From Jatrophihabitans endophyticus (GTDB taxonomy: Bacteria > Actinomycetota > Actinomycetes > Mycobacteriales > Jatrophihabitantaceae), in assembly GCF_900129455.1 (NCBI RefSeq), contig NZ_FQVU01000001.1, positions 62,001-126,000 of the forward strand: a stretch of 64,000 nt of DNA, written 5' to 3'. Positions 18,282-25,874 of the stretch are shown here, piece after piece. The translations under genes and the position numbers were made by a program. The notes under the pieces were generated by a model, which had not been told where the DNA came from, ran no database searches, and worked only from the letters and a program-made list of their open reading frames with translations. Each line of letters begins with the position of its first letter. Position 1 is the stretch's first letter.

Positions 18282-20468
18282 TCAGCGGCCGACCGGACCG
18301 GTGCCCGAGATCCCGAGGGCGGTCGCGACGCCCTGCTTGGCGACTGGCTTGGTGGCCGGCTTGGTCGTCGGCTTGGGGGTGGCCGCCGTGGAGCCGCTCG
18401 TCGGCTTCGCCGCGCTCGTGGCCTCGCACGACCCGGGCGAGGTCGTGGCGAGCCGGCCGATGTCGTCGGCCCCGAGCGCCTTCGGGAAGACCGTCAGGCC
18501 GGCCACCGCGCCGCGGAACCCCGAGGACAGCGCGCCGACCTCGACGCCGGTCAGTGCGGCGGCACCGCTCGCCACCGTGCCCTGCGCGACGCCGTCCACC
18601 GCGAGCGTGGCCTTGCCCCCGCCGACCGACAGCGTGACGAGGTGCCAGGTGCCGGCCAGGGCCTGCCCGAACGTCTCGGTGCCGTAGGACGCCCCGGCGG
18701 CGGGCAGGCCGTACCCGGACAGCTGCACGTGCGACGCGGCGTCGCCGGTCGTGTCGTAGGTGCGCACGAAGCCGCCGGCCGGCGCGCCGGAGGCGCCGAC
18801 GGCGCGCACGAACGTCGAGAAGTCGGCGGCGCTCGCGTCGGTGCGTTCCCAGAGCGCGATCGTCCAGGACGTCGGCGACCCCGGCACGCCCACGCGTCGC
18901 TGCTGACCGGCCGCGGTGACCTCGGCGCCACCGGTGACGCCGTCGGGCACGTCCGTGGCCGCGACCGGCGAGCCCGACCACCCCGTGCCGCGGGCGAGGT
19001 CGCTGCTGGCGACGGCACCGAGCTGGCCCGCGAGCGTGGCGTACCCGGGCGCCGCGGTGCACGAGGTCGTGGCCGCGGCGGCCGCGGTGGCCGTCGTGGT
19101 GGCGGTCGTCGGCGCGAGGTGCAGCAGCGTCACGCCGCCGTCGACCGGGACGGTGAAGCCGGTGCCGGTGCCGACGCTCGTCTCGGCGTTGCCGCGTGAG
19201 GGCTGGCGCACCGTGGCGGTGTGCGTCCCGGACACCTGCACGCGAACCGCGCGCGAGGTGTCGGCGACGCGGTCGTGGGTGGCCGCGTCCTCGACCGGCG
19301 TGGCCAGCCAGAGCGCGAGCGTCTCGCCGCCACCGGCGGGGTCGGTGATCGACAGCGTGCGCAGCAGGCTGCCGCCGCCGCGCACCGACGTCACGTCCGA
19401 GGCCCGGGCGGCACCGGCGGCGACCGACGCGGGGGAGCCCAGCGCGACGTCGGCGAGCAGGTTGCGCACCGCGGTGTAGGCGGGCTTGACGGTGCCGTCG
19501 TAGCGGACGAGGCCGTAGTGCTGCTCGGGGTCGGTGTTCGCGGCCTGCGGCTTCTCGTCGAGCAGCTCGTAGAGGTAGGTGCGCGCGACGCCGAGGCGAG
19601 CGGCGTCCAGCAGCGTGCGCACGGTGTAGTCCGCGGCGGTGGCGTCGGTGGCCGCGAACTGCGTCGGGCTCATCGCGGTCGCGTCGGTGTAGCCGGCCTC
19701 GGTGACGACCAGGGGAAGGGACGGGTCCTGGGCCTTGGCCGCCGCCGGGAGCCGGCTCTCGAGGGCGAGCTCCGGGGCGGCGCCGCCGCTGTAGGTGTGC
19801 ACGTTGGTCACGCTCGCGAGACCCTGGACCGACCCGAACTGCGCGATCGACCCCGGACGGCAGAACGCGGGGGCGAAGACGCCGAGCCGGCGCAGCTCGT
19901 CACTCGACTGCAGCTGCTGCACCAGCGCCTCGGCGTAGGCGCGCTGGTGGGCGGCCCAGGCGGAGTCGCCGGAGCAGTCGTACTCGTTGGTCGGCTCCAC
20001 CGCGTCCACGTAGGGCGCCACCTGCGTGAGCGCCGACAGCTGCGCGGGGTCGACCGACTGCGTGCTCGCGTCCTTCGTCCCGCCGACGATGAGCGACGAG
20101 CGGATGCCGGCCGCGCCGAGCTGGCGCAGGGCGGCGACCTCGTCGGGCCGGTCGGCCACCAGCCCGTCGCGCACGTGCCGCACCCCCAGCCCCTGCAGCA
20201 GGGAGCGGACCCGGTCGGTGTCGGCGTAGGCGGTGTCGTTGTAGTAGGTGTGCACGTTGACGCCGACGGACTCGATGAGGTCGTTCGCGGTGACGACCCG
20301 ACGCTCGGCCGCTGCCGGGATCGACACGGTGCCCGCGGCGGCCGGCACGGCACCGGCGACCCCGCCGGCCAGCAGCCCGGCCACGACCGTCAGGGCCACG
20401 CCGGCCCCCACGAGGCGACGACGGCGCGCGGAAGGGGCGACGGGAGCGGTGCGGCGGCGCTGGATCAC
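18282..20468 (-). CDS. Secreted glycoside-hydrolase-like protein with LamG/concanavalin-like C-terminal domain
   Basis: 728 residues. Signal peptide at 20-45 (LVGAGVALTVVAGLLAGGVAGA). A TIM-barrel glycosidase domain covers about 60-345, with acid/base Glu162 in AVEPTNEYD and nucleophile Glu257 in LVVTEAGYTD. A beta-rich linker domain follows, then a LamG-like lectin domain (about 480-665: SWTIALWERTDAS, TWHLVTLSVGGGKATLAVDG). The tail is Thr/Pro/Lys-rich (PKPTTKPATKPVAK) and may contact the wall. It probably cleaves an extracellular polysaccharide. The GTG start at 20468 has AGAAGG upstream. It lies beside the polysaccharide locus. Confidence 0.82.
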   Translation of the reverse strand: MIQRRRTAPVAPSARRRRLVGAGVALTVVAGLLAGGVAGAVPAAAGTVSIPAAAERRVVTANDLIESVGVNVHTYYNDTAYADTDRVRSLLQGLGVRHVRDGLVADRPDEVAALRQLGAAGIRSSLIVGGTKDASTQSVDPAQLSALTQVAPYVDAVEPTNEYDCSGDSAWAAHQRAYAEALVQQLQSSDELRRLGVFAPAFCRPGSIAQFGSVQGLASVTNVHTYSGGAAPELALESRLPAAAKAQDPSLPLVVTEAGYTDATAMSPTQFAATDATAADYTVRTLLDAARLGVARTYLYELLDEKPQAANTDPEQHYGLVRYDGTVKPAYTAVRNLLADVALGSPASVAAGAARASDVTSVRGGGSLLRTLSITDPAGGGETLALWLATPVEDAATHDRVADTSRAVRVQVSGTHTATVRQPSRGNAETSVGTGTGFTVPVDGGVTLLHLAPTTATTTATAAAAATTSCTAAPGYATLAGQLGAVASSDLARGTGWSGSPVAATDVPDGVTGGAEVTAAGQQRRVGVPGSPTSWTIALWERTDASAADFSTFVRAVGASGAPAGGFVRTYDTTGDAASHVQLSGYGLPAAGASYGTETFGQALAGTWHLVTLSVGGGKATLAVDGVAQGTVASGAAALTGVEVGALSSGFRGAVAGLTVFPKALGADDIGRLATTSPGSCEATSAAKPTSGSTAATPKPTTKPATKPVAKQGVATALGISGTGPVGR

Positions 20469-20756
20469 GGCGGTACTGCCTTCTGACGGTCATGACGGGA
20501 CGTAGGTCCCGCCGTCGGCCCCCGCCGGACTATCACTGTAAGGCCTTTAGTCCCGATCTACCTAACACGGATTTTGCATCTGACAGACATTGTCCGAATA
20601 ACCCGGTTCGCAGGACGTGGCGGACGGCCGCTTCGCGACGCGCTCGGCCGGGGATTGCCCGGTCTCGGCGCGCCGCACCGGCATGATCGAGGCCAGGCCG
20701 ACACCCGGCCGACGACCCCCGCCAGGCGTGCCCCGCGCCGGAGAGAGGACCCGGCC
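20469..20756. promoter_or_regulatory. Divergent promoter region between the two glycosidase-like genes
   Basis: The middle (about 20530-20605) is strikingly AT-rich for this genome and should hold the promoters for both exported proteins. A GGGAC-N4-GTCCC dyad (20497-20510) lies in the leader of the leftward gene, and AAGGCCTT is an 8-bp palindrome at about 20542. No credible ORF is present. Confidence 0.45.
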
Positions 20757-22031
20757 GTGCCCCCCTCGGCGCAACCCCCGCCGCAGCCGCAACTGCCGCA
20801 GCCGCAGGCGTCCACGCCGCCGCCGGCCGGGTCGCGCCGGCGCCGGGCCGCCGTCCTCGCCGTGGGCGTCGTCGCGGTCGCGGTCATCGTGGTGGGGATC
20901 GTGGTGGCCCTGCGCGCCGACCCCGACGGTGGCACCGCGGCGCGCCGGACGTCCGCCGGCACCGCTCCGCGGACCACCGTCGGGACCATGGTCCCGACGG
21001 CGTCGCCGAGCCGGGTGCCCGCCGGCCTGCCGGCGCGGGCCGGCGTCACCGTCGGCAGCGCGCTGTACCAGCGTTCGCCGGCCTCGCTCGCGCGCGCCCT
21101 CGACGACGTCGTCGACCTGCACCTCGGCTGGATCCGGATCGACCTGTCGTGGGCCGAGATCCAGCCCGATTCCGCCGCGCGCTTCCGGTGGGAGGACGTC
21201 GACACCGTCGTCGCCGCGGCACGGCGCCGTGGCCTGCAGGTGCTCGGCCTGCTCACCTACACGCCCGCGTGGGCCCGGGCCGACGGCTGCCGGGGCTTCG
21301 TGTGCCCGCCCCGCAGCACCGCCGAGTTCGCCCGCTTCGCCGCGGCCGCCGTGGCCCGGTACGCGCCGCGCGGCGTGCGCACCTACCAGCTCTGGAACGA
21401 GCCGAACATCGCGCAGTTCTGGGCCGACCCCGACCCCGTCGCGTACGGCCGGCTGGTGACCGCCACCGTGCCGGCGATGCGCGCCGCGGCGCCGGGCCTG
21501 ACCGTCGTGCTCGGCGGGCTGGCCTTCGCCGGCACCGACGACGACGCCCGGGACCGGGGGGACGTCGACGCCGGCCGCTTCCTCGCCCGCGCGTGCGCCG
21601 ACCGCCGCTGCCCGGTGGACGCGATCGGCTACGACCCCGACACCTACCCGGCGCTGCCCAGCGCCACCACGCAACCGCCCAACGCCTGGCAGCTCATGAC
21701 CCGGCCGGCATCCGGACGGGTGGCGCTCCGCACGGCGATGGCCCGGGTCGGGCTGGGCAGGACGCCGGTCTGGGTGACCGGCTTCGGTGCCCCGACCCGC
21801 TACGCCGGCGCCCGCAGCAGGCGGGTGGTCGCCGAGTCCACGCAGGCCCGCATCCTGCTCGACGGCGCCCGGTTGGCGGGACGCCGCGACTCGGGCGTCG
21901 CGGCCTACTTCGTCGACACCCTGCGCGACACGGCTCGGCACGGCAGCCTGCGCGACCACTTCGGGTTGGTCACCGCCGACGGCCGTCGCAAGCCGGCGTT
22001 CCGCACGCTGGCCCGCGCCTTCGGCGGCTGA
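20757..22031 (+). CDS. Membrane-anchored glycoside-hydrolase-like protein lacking the nucleophile Glu
   Basis: 424 residues from GTG 20757, chosen because GAGAGGA lies upstream. A Pro-rich cytoplasmic N terminus (1-25) precedes one transmembrane helix (about 31-50, AAVLAVGVVAVAVIVVGIVV), giving a type II anchored exodomain. The TIM barrel resembles clan GH-A enzymes such as GH5/GH39 and PslG: LGWIRIDLSWAEIQP, LGLLTYTPAWAR and TYQLWNEPNIAQFW with acid/base Glu215. The second catalytic site normally reads TEFG; here it is WVTGFGAPT with Gly342, so ordinary retaining hydrolysis is not expected. Possible roles are glycan binding or modulation of the nearby polysaccharide machinery. Confidence 0.75.
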   Translation: MPPSAQPPPQPQLPQPQASTPPPAGSRRRRAAVLAVGVVAVAVIVVGIVVALRADPDGGTAARRTSAGTAPRTTVGTMVPTASPSRVPAGLPARAGVTVGSALYQRSPASLARALDDVVDLHLGWIRIDLSWAEIQPDSAARFRWEDVDTVVAAARRRGLQVLGLLTYTPAWARADGCRGFVCPPRSTAEFARFAAAAVARYAPRGVRTYQLWNEPNIAQFWADPDPVAYGRLVTATVPAMRAAAPGLTVVLGGLAFAGTDDDARDRGDVDAGRFLARACADRRCPVDAIGYDPDTYPALPSATTQPPNAWQLMTRPASGRVALRTAMARVGLGRTPVWVTGFGAPTRYAGARSRRVVAESTQARILLDGARLAGRRDSGVAAYFVDTLRDTARHGSLRDHFGLVTADGRRKPAFRTLARAFGG

Positions 22032-22036
22032 ACCCC

Positions 22037-22207
22037 TGCCCCTCGCTGGTGATCGACATCCATTCTCCGCCGTCCTGACGACGGCAAGCGGATGTCGATC
22101 ACCGGCCCGGGCCGACGGTCCCGTGCCCCTCGCTGGTGATCGACATCCATTCTCCGCCGTCCTGACGACGACAAGCGGATGTCGATCACCGGCCCGGGCC
22201 GACGATG
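22037..22207. repeat. Two tandem 87-bp copies of a palindromic element
   Basis: Near-identical units start at 22037 and 22124. Each has perfect 14-bp arms GGTGATCGACATCC and GGATGTCGATCACC (first copy 22048-22061 and 22090-22103) around a 28-nt loop with a smaller nested hairpin. The copies differ by a base in the loop. The element lies exactly between the convergent ends of the glycosidase-like gene and the polysaccharide operon, so it could terminate both transcripts. Confidence 0.85.
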
Positions 22208-22227
22208 ACCACGGCCGTGGGGCCGGG

Positions 22228-24549
22228 TCAGGACCGCAGCGTGGTGTAGACCGCCTCGGCGCGGTCGGCGATGCGCTCCCAGTCGTAGTCGGCGGCCACC
22301 GCGGCGGCGCCGGCGGCCAACTCGTCGAGCCGCACCCGGCAGGCCTCGACCGCGGCCGCGAACGCCTCCGGCGTCGGGGGGCAGACGGCGCCGCTCACCC
22401 CCGGCTGCACGAGGTGGCGGGCGAAGTTGTCGGGGTGGTCGCTGGTGATCACCGGCGTCCCCATCGCCATCGCCTCGAGCGCCACCATGCCGAAGCCCTC
22501 GCGCACGGTCGGGAAGAGCACGAGGTCGGCGGCCGCGAGCTGGGCGAGCAGGTCGGCGTGCTCGGGCACGAACGGCAGGAAGTCGACGTGGGGGGCGACG
22601 CCGAGCTCGCCGGCCAGCGCGACGAGGGAGTCCGCCGCCGGTCCCTCGCCGATGACGGTCAGCCGCGCGGCCACCCCGTCGGCCCGCAGCAGGGCCAGCG
22701 CCCGGATCGCGACGTCGACCTTCTTGTGGTCGAGCAGCCGGCCGGCGCAGACCAGGCGCAGCACGTCGCCGCCGGGCTCGATGACGTCGGCCTCGGAGCG
22801 CAGCGCCGCCGGCGAGATGCCCGGCGTCACCACCTGCACGTCGAGGTCGCGCGAACGCACCTCGCGCAGCCGTTCGGCGGTGCCGTCGGAGGCCGCGACG
22901 ATGCGGTCGGGCAGGCGGATGGCGGTGCGCTCGACGAACGCCGCGAGCCGGCCGGTCACGCCGAGGTACTCCGACCAGTAGTGCGCGCCCCAGTACTCGT
23001 GCCAGGTGACCGTCATCGGCCGCCGCCGCAGCCAGGCCACCACCCGGGCCGGGAACAGCGGCAGGAACGGGATCGCATCCACCTCGAGGACGTCGAAGCG
23101 ACGCGTCACCATGCGCAGCGTCGCGGCGGCGAACACGAGCGCCTGCACGATCGAGCGACGCCCCTTCGTGTACAGCGGGACGAGCGGGCAGATCGCGTGG
23201 AAGGTGACCCCGTCACGCTCGATGCGGCGGGCGCGGTCCTCGTCGCGCCACCACTGCATCGTGTAGACGTCGACCCGGTAGCCCCGCGCGGCGAGGCGGG
23301 TGAACAGCTCGTCCTGGCGTCGTTCCTTGCCGCCCGTGCTCCACGGGGACACGGCGTCGGTGACGACGGCGATGCGCGGCCGGCGCCGGCCCGGGGCCGT
23401 TCCGGTCGTGGCGGCCGTTCCGGTCGTGGCGGCCGTGCGCAGCGTGTCGAGCGTCCGCTCGCGTTGGCGCTGCCAGTCCCACGTCGCGACGGCGGCGCGA
23501 CGCCCTTCCCGACCCAGCGCCGCGGCGAGACCTGGATCGGTGAGGACCCGGCCGAGCGCGGTGGCGAGCGCGACGACGTCGCCGGGCGGGACGAGCAGCC
23601 CGTCGACACCGTCACGCACCACGTGCGGGATGCCACCGACCGCCGAGCCGACGACCGGCGTGCCCGTCGCCATCGCCTCGATCAGCGACATGCCGAACGA
23701 CTCGCTCTCGGTCAGCGACGGCAGGACGGCCACCCCGGCGCCCGCCAGCACGGCGGCGACACCGGCCGGCGGCAGCGCCCCGTGCCACCGCACGCGCTCG
23801 CCGATCCCGGCGGCACTCGCACGGCGTCGCAGCTCGGGGACGGCATCACCGTCGCCCACGATCTCGAGGACGGCGTCGGGCACCTCGCGAGCGACCCGGG
23901 CGAACGCGTCGACGAGCACCGGCAGGCCCTTCCACGCGGAGGTCCGCTCGACCCGTCCGACGAACACGACCGAGCGGGCTCGCCCCACGCCGTCGGCCGG
24001 CGGACAGAAGGCGGTCGTGTCGACGCCGGGGGTGATGGTGACGGCGCGTCCGGTGCGCAGGTTGGTGGCGACGGGGGAGACCGCGACGTGTGCCCCGGCG
24101 CGGCGGAAGACGCGCGGCAGCACGTGGCGCTCGTAGGCCCGCAGCGCCGCGTCCACCACGCCGCCGCTGCCCTTGACGAGCGAACCGGCGTGGTACGTGA
24201 GGACCGTCGGGGTCGCACCCGCCGCGAGGATCGCGACGTCGGCGAGGTAGGGCACCGGCGAGTGCGCGTTCACGACGTCGACGCGCAGCCGGCGCAGCAA
24301 CCGACGCAGCTGCCCGAACCACAGCGGGTTGACCGGCGTGTTGGACAGCGTCAGCCACGTGCCGAGCCGGACGACCCGGACGCCGTCGAGCGTCGTCTCG
24401 TCGCGGCCCGGCCCGGCCTTGGTCGAGACGACGACGACCTCGAAGCGGTCGTCGTCGCGCAGCCAGCCGGCCACCCGACGGGCGTAGTTCTGCATCCCGC
24501 CGACCTCGGTGTAGCGCGGCGCGACGATCGCGACCCTGGTGACGTTCAC
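22228..24549 (-). CDS. Fused double GT4-family glycosyltransferase
   Basis: 773 residues holding two complete GT-B glycosyltransferases. The first (about 1-375) has VAPRYTEVGGMQNYARR, VVFVGRVERTSAWKGL and SLTESESFGMSLIEAMATG. The second (about 395-773) has TDAVSPWSTGGKERRQDELF, LVCAGRLLDHKKVDVAI and FPTVREGFGMVALEAMAMG. Both keep the EX7E-type Glu residues of GT4 enzymes. The linker (TAATTGTAATTGTAPG) is encoded by a tandem 18-bp repeat at 23395-23430. Probably adds two sugars in succession to a lipid-linked oligosaccharide on the cytoplasmic face. GTG 24549 overlaps the upstream flippase stop by 4 bp, so an earlier in-frame start is rejected. Last gene of the operon. Confidence 0.88.
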   Translation of the reverse strand: MNVTRVAIVAPRYTEVGGMQNYARRVAGWLRDDDRFEVVVVSTKAGPGRDETTLDGVRVVRLGTWLTLSNTPVNPLWFGQLRRLLRRLRVDVVNAHSPVPYLADVAILAAGATPTVLTYHAGSLVKGSGGVVDAALRAYERHVLPRVFRRAGAHVAVSPVATNLRTGRAVTITPGVDTTAFCPPADGVGRARSVVFVGRVERTSAWKGLPVLVDAFARVAREVPDAVLEIVGDGDAVPELRRRASAAGIGERVRWHGALPPAGVAAVLAGAGVAVLPSLTESESFGMSLIEAMATGTPVVGSAVGGIPHVVRDGVDGLLVPPGDVVALATALGRVLTDPGLAAALGREGRRAAVATWDWQRQRERTLDTLRTAATTGTAATTGTAPGRRRPRIAVVTDAVSPWSTGGKERRQDELFTRLAARGYRVDVYTMQWWRDEDRARRIERDGVTFHAICPLVPLYTKGRRSIVQALVFAAATLRMVTRRFDVLEVDAIPFLPLFPARVVAWLRRRPMTVTWHEYWGAHYWSEYLGVTGRLAAFVERTAIRLPDRIVAASDGTAERLREVRSRDLDVQVVTPGISPAALRSEADVIEPGGDVLRLVCAGRLLDHKKVDVAIRALALLRADGVAARLTVIGEGPAADSLVALAGELGVAPHVDFLPFVPEHADLLAQLAAADLVLFPTVREGFGMVALEAMAMGTPVITSDHPDNFARHLVQPGVSGAVCPPTPEAFAAAVEACRVRLDELAAGAAAVAADYDWERIADRAEAVYTTLRS
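23395..23430. repeat. Tandem 18-bp repeat encoding the inter-domain linker
   Basis: GGCCGTTCCGGTCGTGGC occurs twice in direct succession (23395-23412, 23413-23430), followed by a partial third copy. It encodes the Ala/Thr/Gly linker between the two fused glycosyltransferases, consistent with linker growth by replication slippage. Confidence 0.85.
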
Positions 24550-25874
24550 GGCACGGCCTCCATCGGGGGCAGCTGGTCGGCGCTCATGTCGGCGAGCCCG
24601 TCGGCCATCGGGGCGATCGTGCGGCTGACCGTGTACCCGACGACGCCGCCGGCGAGCTGGCCCGCGCCCCACGCCGCGGCGACCCAGGCGATGCCGTGCG
24701 CGGCGGCCACCGCGGCCAGGGCGATCATGAGCGCGGTGGTGAACAGCTGCACGACCACCATCGCCCGCAGGTGGTGGGCGATGCGCAGGCGCACCGCCGA
24801 CCAGTAGTTGAACGCGACGCCGACCGTGCCGAGCGCGAGGACCCGCAGCGTGGTGGTGCCGCCGTCGGAGTAGCCGCCGCCGAAGACGAGCAGCACCAGC
24901 GGCGCCGCGAGCACGAGCACCACGATGCCCGCGGCCGACGCCGCGGCGATCGTCCGCCCCGCCTTCGCGACGATCGCCTCGCCGCGATCCGGGGCTCGCG
25001 ACACCTCGGCGTACATCGAGTTCGAGATCATGTACACGCCGTGGTTGAGCAGGGTGACGATCTGGAACGCGATGAAGAACAGCGCGCTGTCGGCCGGCCC
25101 GCGCGCGTTGATGATCAGGACGGGGAACACCAGCTGCGGCGCGATGTAGAGGACGTTGGACAGGTAGCCCGCGCCGGCGAGCCGGATCGACCCGGTGAAC
25201 GCGGCCGAGGGGCGCAGCCTCGCCCGGCCGTGGGTGCGGCGCAGCCGTCGCAGGATCACCGCGAGGCTCACGACGGCCGCGAGCAGCGCGGAGCCGCCGA
25301 TCGCCCCGAAGATCGCGAACGCGCCGGCGCCGGCGAGCGTGAAGGGCAGCACGAACCGCACGATGCTGAGCAGCACCCCGTTGACGACGAAGTTGTCGAC
25401 GACGCGGTCGATGGCGAGGAACACGCCGTCGGTGAGCTGGTTGAGGGCGGTGCCGGCGACGAACACGGCGAACAGCGGGACGGCCACCGGCCAGCTCACG
25501 ACGTCGGCGAGGTCGGGTGCCACCGCGGGCAGCAGCGCGGCGTAGGCGACCGCGAGCACGGCCGCGGCGAGGCCGACCACCACGGTCGCGACGGCGGTGT
25601 CGGAACCGGGACGGTCGCTACGCGGCATGCTGCGCAGCAGGCTCACGTTCAGTCCCAGCTGCGCGAAGATGGCGAGGGCCTCGGTGGTGGCCACCAGCGA
25701 GCTGGCCAGCCCGACCTCACCGCGCGAGGCGACCCGCGCGGCGACGACCCAGAACACGGCGCCCACGAGGGCCATGGACAGTGTCGTGACCAGCATGAGG
25801 GCCGAGTTGCGGATCAGCGGGTCGCGCAACGAGGCCCGCAGCCGCGCCACGCGGCCGGCCGCCGGGGTGGTCAT
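24546..25874 (-). CDS. Polysaccharide flippase (Wzx/MOP superfamily-like)
   Basis: 442 residues with about twelve predicted membrane helices (for example LIRNSALMLVTTLSMALVGA and IGGSALLAAVVSLAVIL), resembling lipopolysaccharide/exopolysaccharide exporters of the MOP superfamily. It should translocate undecaprenyl-linked oligosaccharides across the cytoplasmic membrane. Start and stop overlap the neighbouring genes by 4 bp each (25871-25874 and 24546-24549), showing translational coupling in the operon. No regulatory features within. Confidence 0.85.
   Translation of the reverse strand: MTTPAAGRVARLRASLRDPLIRNSALMLVTTLSMALVGAVFWVVAARVASRGEVGLASSLVATTEALAIFAQLGLNVSLLRSMPRSDRPGSDTAVATVVVGLAAAVLAVAYAALLPAVAPDLADVVSWPVAVPLFAVFVAGTALNQLTDGVFLAIDRVVDNFVVNGVLLSIVRFVLPFTLAGAGAFAIFGAIGGSALLAAVVSLAVILRRLRRTHGRARLRPSAAFTGSIRLAGAGYLSNVLYIAPQLVFPVLIINARGPADSALFFIAFQIVTLLNHGVYMISNSMYAEVSRAPDRGEAIVAKAGRTIAAASAAGIVVLVLAAPLVLLVFGGGYSDGGTTTLRVLALGTVGVAFNYWSAVRLRIAHHLRAMVVVQLFTTALMIALAAVAAAHGIAWVAAAWGAGQLAGGVVGYTVSRTIAPMADGLADMSADQLPPMEAVP

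Noticed and set aside
22037-22207. Possible CRISPR array
   Set aside because: Only two units, contiguous and without spacers, each internally palindromic; no cas genes nearby.
21787-24807. 1006-codon plus-strand frame opposite the double glycosyltransferase
   Set aside because: Translation is low-complexity His/Arg/Gly-rich with no homology pattern; the minus strand carries two complete GT4 domains.
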